DNA from: Halomonas qaidamensis
GTDB taxonomy: Bacteria; Pseudomonadota; Gammaproteobacteria; Pseudomonadales; Halomonadaceae
DNA length: 64,000 bases
Direction: 5' to 3'
Assembly (NCBI RefSeq): GCF_025917315.1
Contig: NZ_CP080627.1
Span: 3,658,001 to 3,722,000, forward strand
The translations under genes were made by a program, and so were the position numbers. Below the pieces are notes generated by a model that was given only the letters and a program-made list of their open reading frames with translations, was not told where the DNA came from and did not search any database. Positions 1 to 8,757 of the stretch are shown piece by piece. The stretch's first letter is position 1. The number at the start of each line of letters is the position of its first letter.

Positions 1-52
1 CGGATAGCGCAGTTGTCATCGCAATAGCGACAGGTAGAGCTTTGGCTTTCAT
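1..52 (-). CDS. Start of an exported protein, probably a TRAP substrate-binding subunit (partial)
   Basis: An ATG at 50-52 on the minus strand opens a reading frame that runs off the window edge. Only 17 residues are visible: MKAKALPVAIAMTTALS, a basic N-terminus followed by a hydrophobic stretch, typical of a signal peptide. An AGAGGG ribosome-binding site lies about 5 bases upstream. The gene follows dctQ and dctM on the same strand, so a DctP-type periplasmic solute-binding protein is the natural guess. The residues seen show only that it is exported; the DctP assignment is inference from context. Confidence 0.55.
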   Translation of the reverse strand, partial: MKAKALPVAIAMTTALS

Positions 53-97
53 ACGAACCCTCTTATTTCTATTTTTACTGTTATGGGTAGAGAGATT

Positions 98-124
98 ACC
101 GCCTAGCACTATTGGCCAGGCGGT
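98..124 (-). other. Hairpin between dctM and the next gene
   Basis: Bases 98-107 and 115-124 can pair over ten positions (one G-U wobble in the minus-strand RNA) around a 7-base loop. No T-run follows, so this is not a classical terminator. In the 183-base gap between dctM and the downstream exported-protein gene it could stabilise RNA or cause partial termination. That role is inferred. Confidence 0.4.
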
Positions 125-235
125 CTGTTACAAGCCGTGACTATTTATAGCTTTGCGGCTTTACTTAAGATTGCCACTCTGTGCCGTTGATAGTAACGAT
201 ATTTTTCAACTCGGCACTCATCAAAACAGCGTATG

Positions 236-1639
236 TCAGAGTAGCCCTGGCAGCCATGTGGCGAGCTGCGGGAAAAACGTTAGCATCAGTAACATGGCAA
301 GCTGCATCAAGATAAACGGGATTACCCCACGGTAAATCGCCGAAGTAGGCACCGAGGGTGGTGCCACGCCACGTAAATAGAACAGCGCAAAACCAAATGG
401 CGGGGTTAAGAACGATGTTTGCAGATTAATAGCGATCATGATGCCCAACCAAATCGGGTCAAGCCCCATGGCCAGAAGAATCGGCCCAACGATAGGCACC
501 ACCACAAAGGTGATTTCGATAAAGTCGAGAATAAAGCCAAGTAGGAAGATGACTAGCATGACAATAATGGTCGCGCCCACTACCCCACCGGGCATACCTT
601 CAAACAGTTCAGTGACCATATGCTCGCCACCATAAGCCCGGAAGACCAACGAAAACAGGGCAGCACCGATCAAAATCATGAACACCATGGTCGTCACATG
701 GGTAGTTGAACGCAGCACGTCTTTCAGCGTTGCCCAATCCAACTGACGATAAGCAAGGGCTAACACCAAAGCACCAAAGGCGCCAACGGCCGATGCTTCA
801 GTAGGCGTTGCAAAACCACTTAAAATCGAGCCAAGTACCGCCACAATAAGCACTACGGGAGGTACTAAGCCTTTCAACAGTAGCATTCCCAGGCCTGAGG
901 TATGCCCAAGCTCTGCCATCAGCTCTTCACGATTAGCGGCTGGTGCCATGTGCGGCCGAAATAGCGCCACCAGGGCAACATAAATCATATACATCACCAC
1001 CAGGATCAGCCCTGGCACCAGGGCACCCATAAATAAGTCGCCTACAGAGACTGTTTTAGGACTAAAAATGCCCATAGAGAGCTGCGCCTGCTGATAAGCC
1101 GAGGACAGCACATCACCCAAAAGGACTAGCGCAATAGAAGGCGGAATAATCTGGCCTAACGTGCCAGTTGCACAAATAGTACCGGTTGCCAGTGAGGTGC
1201 TATAACCACGCTTTAACATAGTGGGTAGCGACATAAGCCCCATGGTAACCACCGTCGCACCTACAATACCGGTGGAGGCCGCCATCAGCATTCCTACCAA
1301 CGTCACCGAAATACCCAAGCCGCCACGCATAGCACCAAACAGCAGCGCCATGGCATCAAGTAGTGTTTCAGCTACTTTAGACTTTTCAAGCAAGACGCCC
1401 ATTAAAACAAACAGTGGCACTGCCAGCAGCGTTTGGTTGGTCATAATGCCGTAAAGCCGATTGGGCAACGCAGCGAGATAACCACTATCAAAGTTAGCGT
1501 CGATACCTATGGCTTCTAAACCTAATCCCATGCCTGCAAATAGCAGCGCGGTACCTGCTAACGAAAGCGCCACCGGAAAGCCAAACATCAACACAATGCA
1601 GATGGAGGCAAATAAAATAATTGGCATAAATTCCAGCAT
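236..1639 (-). CDS. dctM: TRAP transporter large permease subunit DctM
   Basis: The 467-residue polytopic protein is hydrophobic along its whole length, with about a dozen membrane segments. It has the normal length and character of the DctM/ion-transporter superfamily subunit that drives sodium-coupled solute uptake in TRAP transporters. Sequence such as GATVVTMGLMSLPTMLKRGY and GQIIPPSI is typical of the 2-oxoacid (TakM-like) branch. I chose the ATG at 1639, which has GAGGAG eight bases upstream; the frame extends one codon further only through a TTG. The start overlaps the dctQ stop as TGATG, indicating translational coupling. The substrate is unknown. Confidence 0.93.
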   Translation of the reverse strand: MLEFMPIILFASICIVLMFGFPVALSLAGTALLFAGMGLGLEAIGIDANFDSGYLAALPNRLYGIMTNQTLLAVPLFVLMGVLLEKSKVAETLLDAMALLFGAMRGGLGISVTLVGMLMAASTGIVGATVVTMGLMSLPTMLKRGYSTSLATGTICATGTLGQIIPPSIALVLLGDVLSSAYQQAQLSMGIFSPKTVSVGDLFMGALVPGLILVVMYMIYVALVALFRPHMAPAANREELMAELGHTSGLGMLLLKGLVPPVVLIVAVLGSILSGFATPTEASAVGAFGALVLALAYRQLDWATLKDVLRSTTHVTTMVFMILIGAALFSLVFRAYGGEHMVTELFEGMPGGVVGATIIVMLVIFLLGFILDFIEITFVVVPIVGPILLAMGLDPIWLGIMIAINLQTSFLTPPFGFALFYLRGVAPPSVPTSAIYRGVIPFILMQLAMLLMLTFFPQLATWLPGLL

Positions 1640-2199
1640 CAAACGCGCTCCTCAAGATGGTTGTCATCACCAATAGACGGGGATATCCGGCCAGTAAATA
1701 CGTAGCCATTGCGCACCACTTCAATGACACCTTGCAGGATCATCAGCGCAGCAAAGAGCGGTATTAACGTTTTCAGTGCAAAGACAGCTGGAATGCCACC
1801 GTAGTCTGAGGAGGTCTCCATAATACGCCAAGAGTTAGCAACGTAACCAAAGCTGGAAGCGATGATAAAAATCATCACGGGCATTAACAAAGTGATAATG
1901 CCCACAATATTAACCACCGCCTGGCGGCGGGGCGTCATTCCACGATAAAAAATATCAACCCGTACATGACCATCGTGGCGAAAGGTATAGGCCGCAGCGA
2001 GCATAAAGACACTGGCATGCATATACATCACCAGTTCTTGCATAAAAATGCTGTTAACGCTGAAAACATAACGAAGCAGTACAATCGCGAACTGAATCAA
2101 CATCATAATGATGATCAGCCACGCAAGGCTACGTCCAAACCACTCCGAAATGCGGTCCAGCGCAGCGATAAACGCAGGTAGTTGTGTTGTGTCCGACAT
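1639..2199 (-). CDS. dctQ: TRAP transporter small permease subunit DctQ
   Basis: The protein has 186 residues with four predicted membrane helices, the usual DctQ architecture. The helices include LAWLIIIMMLIQFAIVLLRY, a segment beginning ELVMYMHASVFMLAAAY that is followed by the conserved HDGHVRVDIFY, and two later ones. DctQ forms the membrane complex with DctM and its stop codon overlaps the dctM start. The frame is open upstream to 2265, but the ATG at 2199 (MSDTTQLPAF) gives a protein of normal length. The ribosome-binding site is only moderate, so the start is less certain than the gene. Confidence 0.88.
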   Translation of the reverse strand: MSDTTQLPAFIAALDRISEWFGRSLAWLIIIMMLIQFAIVLLRYVFSVNSIFMQELVMYMHASVFMLAAAYTFRHDGHVRVDIFYRGMTPRRQAVVNIVGIITLLMPVMIFIIASSFGYVANSWRIMETSSDYGGIPAVFALKTLIPLFAALMILQGVIEVVRNGYVFTGRISPSIGDDNHLEERV

Positions 2200-2298
2200 G
2201 GAAGTGTCTCGCGTAAAACGGCTAGTGGAGTCAGGGGGCAGACAATAGCGCATATACGCAGACAATGCAGCGCCTGTACACCACCAAGTAAACTAACG

Positions 2299-3129
2299 TT
2301 AAACGCTTTGACGAATTGCCGCCAGGCAAGCTGCAGGTAGCGGTAAATCCACAGCAATCGGCAGATGGTCTGAAAACAAATGATCCAATACGCGCACATC
2401 GGCGGCTTCGAGGGTTTGAGACAGCAGAATATGATCTAGAGCACGACGAGGTTGCCAGGAGGGGTAGCTAAGCAGTGGCTTAACCGGGTGAAGCGGCAAC
2501 GACGTACTAAAACGTTCATGGGCATGAAGCTGCTCAGGCGTACAATTAAGATCCCCCATCACCACCACATGACGCAACGGCTCGATAATGTTACTCAGAT
2601 AATTAAGCTGACGAACCCGTCCGCGGTGACTCAGCGCCAAATGAGCTACAAAGATATGCAGTGCATCTGGCCCTTCTCCATAGCGCGCATGAATAGCACC
2701 ACGACCTGGCAACATCCCAGGCAAGCGATGCTCTTCGATATGGCTAGGCACAATGCGCGACAATAGCCCATTACTATGCTGGGCAAACTGCCCCAAATTA
2801 CGATTTAATTGTTGAAAGTAGTGGGGAAATCGCGCCTGGGAAGCAAGGTATTCAACTTGGTTAACACGGCCAGAACGGAAGCTGCCACCATCGACCTCTT
2901 GTAACCCAACCACATCAAATGGCGCTAACACATTTCCCATTTGCGCTAAGCGCTTAAGACGTTGTGGGTGGGGCAGTACATGCTGCCAGCTACGGGTAAG
3001 ATAATGGTGATACGCTGACGTTTGAATACCCACCTGTAAATTAAACGTCAGCAGACGAAGGTGACCACGTTCAGCCAGAGATGACGCAGGCAAGCCTATT
3101 TGCCCCCCTGCGTGCCCCTGCTCTAACAC
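2299..3129 (-). CDS. Endonuclease/exonuclease/phosphatase (EEP) family protein
   Basis: The 276-residue protein carries the EEP (DNase I-like) landmarks in order: LTFNLQVG near residue 27, GLQEVDGG with the metal-binding Glu, a VAHLALSHRGRVRQ segment, MGDLNCTP with catalytic Asp/Asn, LDHILLS, and the C-terminal SDHLPIAVDL with the catalytic Asp-His pair. It is therefore probably an active metal-dependent phosphodiesterase or phosphatase, substrate unknown. It begins with GTG two bases after the dsbA stop, so the two are co-transcribed. A later TTG preceded by a G-rich stretch could be the true start. The cytochrome c4-dsbA-EEP order also occurs in Pseudomonas. Confidence 0.85.
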   Translation of the reverse strand: MLEQGHAGGQIGLPASSLAERGHLRLLTFNLQVGIQTSAYHHYLTRSWQHVLPHPQRLKRLAQMGNVLAPFDVVGLQEVDGGSFRSGRVNQVEYLASQARFPHYFQQLNRNLGQFAQHSNGLLSRIVPSHIEEHRLPGMLPGRGAIHARYGEGPDALHIFVAHLALSHRGRVRQLNYLSNIIEPLRHVVVMGDLNCTPEQLHAHERFSTSLPLHPVKPLLSYPSWQPRRALDHILLSQTLEAADVRVLDHLFSDHLPIAVDLPLPAACLAAIRQSV

Positions 3130-3131
3130 GG

Positions 3132-3764
3132 TTATTGTGTGCGCTCATTACGCACACGCTCAACGAGCGCATCCGCAATTTGCGGCATATTCTCCAAGCT
3201 ACCGGCGGTGCTGGGAGACACAAGGTAGCGGCCATCAATAACTAAGGCAGGCACGCCCATCAGGCGCATTTCACGCATGCGGCCATTTGCTTTATTGACC
3301 TCACTGCGAACGTCGAATGCCGTCAATGCTTGCTTGGCTTCTTTTTCACTTACACCGTAATTAGAGAAAAATTCAGCGATTTCATCTGGGTCAGTCAGCG
3401 AGCGACCATCTTCATGAATCGCTTCAAAGAAATCAGCGTGCAGTTGCTCTTCAATGCCCAGTGATTCCGCCGCATAAAACGCTGTCGCGTGGGTATTCCA
3501 ATCACCACCCATCGTTGCAGGCATATGAACAACGCTAACGTCATCTTCAAGGGTTGCGTACCACTCGCTTACTGGTTCTTGCAGCCGATAACAATGCGGG
3601 CAGCCAAACCAAAACGCTTCGGTCACTTCAATCTGTCCCTCATCTACCTGGGTTGCTACCGGCGACTCAAGCAGCGTGTAGTGCTGTCCTTCCACCAGCT
3701 CCTGGGCACTCACTGAGGCAGAAAGGCCTAAACCAGCTACCGCGACCATTAACGTTTTCAACAT
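3132..3764 (-). CDS. dsbA: Thiol:disulfide interchange protein DsbA
   Basis: This periplasmic thioredoxin-fold oxidase of 210 residues introduces disulfide bonds into exported proteins. Residues 1-20 (MLKTLMVAVAGLGLSASVSA) form a signal peptide. The active site is C55-P-H-C58 within FWFGCPHCYR, and the cis-proline loop is MGVPALVIDG. The start is the ATG with TTGGAGA upstream; an in-frame extension to 3809 lacks a signal-peptide-like N-terminus. It lies downstream of cytochrome c4 and directly upstream of the EEP gene. Confidence 0.95.
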   Translation of the reverse strand: MLKTLMVAVAGLGLSASVSAQELVEGQHYTLLESPVATQVDEGQIEVTEAFWFGCPHCYRLQEPVSEWYATLEDDVSVVHMPATMGGDWNTHATAFYAAESLGIEEQLHADFFEAIHEDGRSLTDPDEIAEFFSNYGVSEKEAKQALTAFDVRSEVNKANGRMREMRLMGVPALVIDGRYLVSPSTAGSLENMPQIADALVERVRNERTQ

Positions 3765-3869
3765 AGCAAAAATTCTCCAAGAATAAGCGAGACTATGACC
3801 GCTAAGCATATACAGAGGTTCCCCATCTCTTTAATTACCAGTGAGATAGGGCACCTTGATTAGCAGCGA

Positions 3870-4499
3870 CTAGTTCAAGCCTAATAGATAATTCGCTACA
3901 GCCTCCATGTCGTTATCGCTCATTTTGGAAGCGATATCGCCCATGATGTTATTCGGGCTGTTGGCACGCTCACCGGAAGCAAAGTCTTGCAACGTAGACA
4001 CCGTGTACTCTGCGTGCTGGCCTGAAAGTGCCGGATATACCGCACTACCGATGCCAGCCCCCGTGGGGGTATGACAAGCGCTGCACGCAGGAATACCTTT
4101 GGTCATATCACCTGCCCGGTACAACTCTTCACCTCGGGCTAAAAGCTCAGCATCTTCGTCGCTGGTCTGACCAAGGTTCGCATCTTGTCCTGCGAAATGA
4201 GCAGCAACGTCCCAAGCGTCTTGATCAGAGTAATCGTCAACCAGCCCCGCCATTTGCGCGACAACGCGGTTACCGTCGCGAATATCCATGATCTGCTTAG
4301 CTAGGTAGGACATTTGCTGTCCTGCTAGGTTGGGAAAAGCGCCCGATGGACTAATACCCTGCTGACCATGGCAGGCCGCGCAGGTTTGAGCCATTTCACG
4401 ACCAGCCGCCGCATCCGCGTCCGCTTGGTGGTCGGTTTGAGCATGTACGGTGCCAACGGCACCCATGGTAATTGCCAGGCTTGCCAGTAACTTTCTCAT
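3870..4499 (-). CDS. Di-heme cytochrome c4
   Basis: The mature product is a periplasmic electron carrier with two c-type domains. A signal peptide (residues 1-20, ending VHA) is followed by a first heme site CAACH at residues 40-44 and a second, CSACH, in the C-terminal half. KMSDNDMEAVANYLLGL supplies the second domain's methionine region. At 209 residues it fits the cytochrome c4 family, donors to terminal oxidases. The start is the ATG giving MRKLLASL; upstream in-frame sequence is not signal-like. It sits divergently from engB and upstream of dsbA. Confidence 0.94.
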   Translation of the reverse strand: MRKLLASLAITMGAVGTVHAQTDHQADADAAAGREMAQTCAACHGQQGISPSGAFPNLAGQQMSYLAKQIMDIRDGNRVVAQMAGLVDDYSDQDAWDVAAHFAGQDANLGQTSDEDAELLARGEELYRAGDMTKGIPACSACHTPTGAGIGSAVYPALSGQHAEYTVSTLQDFASGERANSPNNIMGDIASKMSDNDMEAVANYLLGLN

Positions 4500-4809
4500 T
4501 GCTATTCCACTATGCCGTTTGATTATTGACTGGTACGCACCCTGGGCGCTGCCCAGGTTCAGCACTTTACCAGGGTCAGCTCCGCCAAAACGAACAACAT
4601 GTCGTGTTGGTCGCTGCTGGCTAGAGCGCGATGGTACACTAGCGCCCCAGGTCGCAGTTATAAACCGCTTGCATTATAACGAATCACCCTAGCGGCGGGA
4701 ATGCAAGTCCAGGTCTGCTTTTGGGGTAATTCGTCGCGGTACCGTCATTTACTCACGTTAACGTGGTGAAACGGGCCGTCTTATACGTCTGTTTTTCAGG
4801 ATTAACACC
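4500..4809. promoter_or_regulatory. Divergent intergenic region between cytochrome c4 and engB
   Basis: About 310 bases must contain the promoters of both flanking genes. A perfect 12-base palindrome, CACGTTAACGTG, lies at 4754-4765, about 45 bases upstream of engB. A TATAAC hexamer around 4674-4679 is a possible -10. In other gammaproteobacteria the region upstream of engB hosts an sRNA (Spot 42, ErsA), but I see no hairpin plus T-run here to support one. Confidence 0.35.
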
Positions 4810-5445
4810 ATGTCTACTGCTAATGATAACCCAATCGCCCGGCTGAACTACCCCACTGCCCGCTTTATGATCAGTGCACCAACACTTGCCCTGTGCCCAG
4901 ATGATACTGGCGCAGAAGTAGCGTTTGCCGGGCGCTCCAATGCGGGTAAATCAAGTGCGATTAATGCACTTACCCAACAAAATGCCTTAGCCCGTACCTC
5001 ACGTACACCGGGCCGTACTCAGCTAATCAACTTTTTCAGCATCATGAACGACGAGTCACGCCGCTTAGTCGACTTACCCGGCTACGGCTACGCCAAAGTA
5101 CCGGAAGCCGTGAAGCTTGAGTGGCAGCAGCACCTGTCTGATTATCTACGCGGTCGCTTCAGCCTACGCGGTCTTGTACTGCTAATGGACGTGCGCCATC
5201 CGCTAACCGAATTTGATCAAATGATGCTCAACTATGCCGACAAGCGCGAAATGCCCGTGCATATTCTGCTCACCAAGTCCGATAAATTAAAAAAAGGTCC
5301 TGCTAGTGCCACGCTGCAAAAAGTCCGCTCTCGCCTTAAAGAGTGGGAAGACCTAGTCTCAGTTCAGCTTTTCTCGTCGCTCAAACGCGATGGTGTGGAT
5401 ACACTTTCACAAAAACTTGACCAGTGGCTGCATACCCCTGAGTAA
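4810..5445 (+). CDS. engB: Ribosome biogenesis GTPase EngB (YihA/YsxC)
   Basis: The protein is a 211-residue P-loop GTPase needed for large ribosomal subunit assembly and cell division. The G1 motif is GRSNAGKSS at about residue 41, G2 lies within the [13 protein letters not shown] segment, G3 is DLPGYGYAK, and G4 is TKSDKL. Length and motif order are canonical for EngB. It is transcribed alone, divergent from the cytochrome c4 gene. Confidence 0.96.
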   Translation: MSTANDNPIARLNYPTARFMISAPTLALCPDDTGAEVAFAGRSNAGKSSAINALTQQNALARTSRTPGRTQLINFFSIMNDESRRLVDLPGYGYAKVPEAVKLEWQQHLSDYLRGRFSLRGLVLLMDVRHPLTEFDQMMLNYADKREMPVHILLTKSDKLKKGPASATLQKVRSRLKEWEDLVSVQLFSSLKRDGVDTLSQKLDQWLHTPE

Positions 5446-5555
5446 ACCAAGGTTTGCCGAACAAGCCAAGTTTTCCCAAACAAGCTGAACCTTGCTAACG
5501 ATACATTATCTTGCCAACCAAGCCTGGCTACTTAAAATCCGCCGCAACCGCTATA

Positions 5556-6293
5556 TTAGGGGCGTCGTTCTAACCACTCGATTAGTTCGGGCAGCTCTTT
5601 CACGTGGGCAATGCGGTGAATACGTGCGGGCAAGGCTTGATCGCCTTGCGCGGCAATCCATGCGGCATGCATGCCCAGCTGCTGGGCAGGCACTACGTCT
5701 TCTTGCCAGGAGTCACCTACATGCATCGCGCGATGGGGCGCTACGTTAAGACGCTCCAGGGCAGTGAGAAACGGCTTAGGATCTGGTTTTGGTGCCAATA
5801 ACTCCCCGGCTGCAATAGCGACTGGGAAGTACGCTGCTAACGGCTGACGTTTAAGATGAATATTGCCATTGGTAATAGCCGCTAGTTGGTATCGCTCGCT
5901 CAACGCGGATAACAGCCCAGCGGCTTCAGCGTGCGGCGTTACTTGAACCCGCAGGCGATGAAACTCATTCATAGCAGCGGCAGCCCACAGCAATGCACTA
6001 CTGCGTGTTAAGCCTTGGGCTTCCAACTGTGCTTCTAACGCCCGCAATCGCAGCCAGGTAAAATCACCGCGCCGTTCTGGCACTCGCTTGGCCCACTCTT
6101 GGCGGCGCTCTAGGTAATCGGCCAGCCCCTGCTGGTAACTCAGCGCTAATGGCGCTTCATGGCGAGTTTTGCGCCACACCGCCAGCGCTTCAATTAGCCA
6201 ACGATAGTGGCCCTCTTCCGTTTTTAACATCACGCCTTGGTTGTCCCACAGCGTATCATCAAGATCAAACGTAATCGCTTGTAGCGAAGCCAT
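5556..6293 (-). CDS. yigB: HAD-superfamily phosphatase, YigB-like
   Basis: The 245-residue protein has the four HAD motifs: FDLDDTLWD (nucleophile Asp and acid/base Asp, residues 9-16), AITNGN (motif II), APKPDPKPF with the motif III Lys, and HVGDSWQEDVVPAQQLGM (motif IV). The helical insert between motifs I and II indicates subclass I. It follows xerC by two bases, as yigB does in E. coli, where the product acts as a flavin-biosynthesis and general sugar-phosphate phosphatase. The substrate here is inferred from synteny only. The start has GGAG seven bases upstream. Confidence 0.85.
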   Translation of the reverse strand: MASLQAITFDLDDTLWDNQGVMLKTEEGHYRWLIEALAVWRKTRHEAPLALSYQQGLADYLERRQEWAKRVPERRGDFTWLRLRALEAQLEAQGLTRSSALLWAAAAMNEFHRLRVQVTPHAEAAGLLSALSERYQLAAITNGNIHLKRQPLAAYFPVAIAAGELLAPKPDPKPFLTALERLNVAPHRAMHVGDSWQEDVVPAQQLGMHAAWIAAQGDQALPARIHRIAHVKELPELIEWLERRP

Positions 6294-6295
6294 GG

Positions 6296-7204
6296 TTAAC
6301 TCCGTGTAGGGCGGCGTTTAGCGCGGGGGTGAGCCGCATCATAACTTTCGGCTAAATGCTGCCAATCGAGGCGGGTGTAGACTTGAGTCGTCGATAAATT
6401 AGCATGCCCCAGCAACTCCTGAACCGCCCGCAGGTCTTGGCTGGACTCCAATAAATGACTTGCGAACGAGTGCCGCAATCGATGGGGATGAAGGTGTTCG
6501 GGCAAACCCCGCACAATAGAAAGTTGCGCCAACCGTTTTTGAATACCACGATGCCCTAAGCGCTGCCCACGCTGGCCGACAAATAGCGCCATTTCACCCG
6601 TTGCCGCCATTTCAGAGCGACACAGCAACCACGCCGTAATCGCTTGATCTGCTCGCTTACCAACGGGCACTTGCCGAGGCTTACTGCCCTTACCCACCAC
6701 TCTCACATGATGGGCATTTAAGTGACTCACATCCAGCGCAGCAAGTTCCGCTAACCGTAGGCCGCTAGAGTAAAACAACTCAAGCATTGCTTGGTCACGT
6801 ATTGCCAGCGGCGTGCCATCGTGTGGCGTATCTAAAAAACGTGATAGCGCATCAACATCAAGCGGCCTTGGTAAATGGCTTGGCTGCTTTGGCGTACGCA
6901 GTAATCCCACAGGGTTGTCGGCAAGTACGTGCTGCTGCACAAGATAGTCAGCAAAACGTGATAGCGCAGCGCGGCGGCGGGCCAAGCTTCTCGGCGCAAG
7001 ACCGCGGCTTCGCTCGGCCCCTAAAAAGGCGCGCAGAAATGCAGTGTCTAACGTCTCTGCATCGGTTACACCGCGTTGCTCAGAAAAACGCAGCAGAGCG
7101 TTTAAATCCTGACGATACGCCGCCACCGTGGCAGGGCTTGCATGGGCAGCAAGTTTACGTAAATACACGTCGACCTGCGTCGTTAAGGAGCCTGGGCTAC
7201 CCAT
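6296..7204 (-). CDS. xerC: Tyrosine recombinase XerC
   Basis: XerC, with XerD, resolves chromosome dimers at dif. The 302-residue protein has an N-terminal SAM-like core-binding domain (about 1-95) and a C-terminal catalytic domain. The catalytic set is visible: Arg in SSGLRLAELAAL, Lys in VVGKGSKPRQVPV, HPHRLRHSFASHLL (H..R), LLGHANLSTTQVYTRL (His and nucleophilic Tyr). Its ATG lies inside the 3' end of the DUF484 gene (8-base overlap), implying coupled translation. The position next to dapF and DUF484 distinguishes it from XerD. Confidence 0.94.
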   Translation of the reverse strand: MGSPGSLTTQVDVYLRKLAAHASPATVAAYRQDLNALLRFSEQRGVTDAETLDTAFLRAFLGAERSRGLAPRSLARRRAALSRFADYLVQQHVLADNPVGLLRTPKQPSHLPRPLDVDALSRFLDTPHDGTPLAIRDQAMLELFYSSGLRLAELAALDVSHLNAHHVRVVGKGSKPRQVPVGKRADQAITAWLLCRSEMAATGEMALFVGQRGQRLGHRGIQKRLAQLSIVRGLPEHLHPHRLRHSFASHLLESSQDLRAVQELLGHANLSTTQVYTRLDWQHLAESYDAAHPRAKRRPTRS

Positions 7205-7907
7205 GATGATCTAGGCGAAGCAGTAGCCGTGCCACGATATCGCTCAAGTACTCGGTAAATAACGTATCCATACTGGCGCGGTAACAGTCCGGGTCGGGGC
7301 TTGCGAGAAGTAAATAGCCCAGCTGCTCGCCTGCGGAAAGCCGCGAAATGGCGCAGGAACCCGCCCGCCGGGGTGTTTTGGTATGCGGCAACAGGCATTT
7401 CCAATCGCTAACGCTGAGCTTGACACAACGACTGGTGCGCCCATCAAGCAGCGCGGCGAGACGTGCGCTGGCATGCTGATCTAACACATGCCGCGGTGGT
7501 TGGGGCGGTGTGGGTTCATCGTCACTTAATGAAGATGGGCACCATAGCGCCATAGCGGGGGTTTGAAAGTGCTCGCTTAATTGGATGGCCAGCGCTTGGG
7601 CCAACGTATCGCGATCTTCAGCTTCAACCAAGCTGAGCAGCGTCTCACGCAGACGACGGTACTGTGCTTCATTATGCCGCGCGGTTTCCAGAAGATGCTC
7701 AAGCCGCCCCTCTGCTGTTTCAGCACGTTGACGTAAGTCAATCACCAGACGCTCTAGCAGCGATACCGCCCCATCGATGTGGGGATGCGGCACCTTGAGC
7801 TGCTGCAGCAAGCCTTCACGGCCAACAAAAAAATCGGGATGGCGAGCCAGCCAAAACGCCACTTGATCAGGGTCGAGCGTTTTGCGCGGCTCAAGAGCTT
7901 GAGACAT
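7197..7907 (-). CDS. DUF484 family protein (YigA-like)
   Basis: The 236-residue cytoplasmic protein has the DUF484 opening LDPDQVAFWLARHPDFFVGREGLLQQLKVPH in its first 50 residues. A coiled-coil-like segment around residues 60-100 (LLERLVIDLRQRAETAEGRLEHLLETA) follows, then a GAF-like C-terminal half. The family is conserved between dapF and xerC in gammaproteobacteria, but its biochemical role is not known to me. The start at 7907 has GAGGAG at good spacing; the frame is open further upstream but overlaps dapF. Confidence 0.85.
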   Translation of the reverse strand: MSQALEPRKTLDPDQVAFWLARHPDFFVGREGLLQQLKVPHPHIDGAVSLLERLVIDLRQRAETAEGRLEHLLETARHNEAQYRRLRETLLSLVEAEDRDTLAQALAIQLSEHFQTPAMALWCPSSLSDDEPTPPQPPRHVLDQHASARLAALLDGRTSRCVKLSVSDWKCLLPHTKTPRRAGSCAISRLSAGEQLGYLLLASPDPDCYRASMDTLFTEYLSDIVARLLLRLDHHG

Positions 7908-7923
7908 CGCCGTACTCCTCGAA

Positions 7924-8757
7924 TTAGTTGAGCGTGACACGCCCGTCAAAAACACGTGTGGCAGGGCCCACCATTACCAGCGATGATTCAGGGTCTGGCC
8001 ACTCAATACTGAGCTGCCCTCCTGGCAAATGAACATTCACCGGACTTTTCAACAGCCCCTGCCGAATACCGCTAGCCACCGCAGCACAGGCACCGGTACC
8101 GCAGGCAAGCGTCTCACCACTGCCGCGCTCATATACTCGCAAACGAATTTCGCTGGGTGACACCACCTGCATAAAGCCCACGTTAACCCGCTTAGGAAAG
8201 CGAGGGTGGGACTCAAGCAGCGGCCCAAGATGCTCAACGGGCGCACTATCAACACTTTCCACCTGTAACACGGCATGGGGATTGCCCATTGAGACAACCC
8301 CTAGTTCCAGCGTGTCACCATCGACATCGACAGCGTGTAGCGGCTGATCACCCGGTGCTTCAAACGGCAGTGTGGCGGGGTTAAAGCGCGGTCGGCCCAT
8401 GTCAACACGCACCATACCGTCGTGCTGAACATTAAGTACCAAGGGCCCACCGGCAGTTTCCACATGAATTTCATGCTTATGGGTCAGGCGCTGATCACGG
8501 ACAAAACGAGCAAAACAGCGTGCCCCATTGCCGCAATTTTCAACTTCACTGCCATCGGCATTAAAAATGCGGTAGCGAAAATCCATTTCCGGATCTCGGG
8601 GTGGCTCAACCACCAGTAATTGGTCAAAACCAATACCAAAGCGCCGATCTGCCAGCTGGCGAATCTGTTCATCACGCAGGCGAGCCCGCTGAGTAACTAG
8701 GTCCACCACCATAAAATCATTACCCAGACCATGCATTTTGGTGAAGTGCAACAGCAT
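7924..8757 (-). CDS. dapF: Diaminopimelate epimerase
   Basis: DapF converts LL- to meso-diaminopimelate for peptidoglycan and lysine. The 277-residue protein has two pseudo-symmetric halves, each supplying one catalytic Cys: [12 protein letters not shown] (near residue 73) and [15 protein letters not shown] (near 220). The N-terminus [19 protein letters not shown] is classical and fixes the start at 8757, where the ATG overlaps the lysA stop (TGATG). It acts directly before LysA in the pathway and is encoded directly after it. Confidence 0.97.
   Translation of the reverse strand: MLLHFTKMHGLGNDFMVVDLVTQRARLRDEQIRQLADRRFGIGFDQLLVVEPPRDPEMDFRYRIFNADGSEVENCGNGARCFARFVRDQRLTHKHEIHVETAGGPLVLNVQHDGMVRVDMGRPRFNPATLPFEAPGDQPLHAVDVDGDTLELGVVSMGNPHAVLQVESVDSAPVEHLGPLLESHPRFPKRVNVGFMQVVSPSEIRLRVYERGSGETLACGTGACAAVASGIRQGLLKSPVNVHLPGGQLSIEWPDPESSLVMVGPATRVFDGRVTLN

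Noticed and set aside
1966-2181. Reading frames opposite dctQ and many similar frames opposite other genes
   Set aside because: They are antisense or out-of-frame shadows with no ribosome-binding sites or domains, lying over genes with clear families.
4500-4809. Possible Spot 42/ErsA-like sRNA upstream of engB
   Set aside because: polA is not adjacent and I see no hairpin followed by a T-run in the right place; only a short palindrome is present.
5446-5555. Possible terminator between engB and the HAD gene
   Set aside because: Only a 6-bp inverted repeat with a long loop is visible; too weak.
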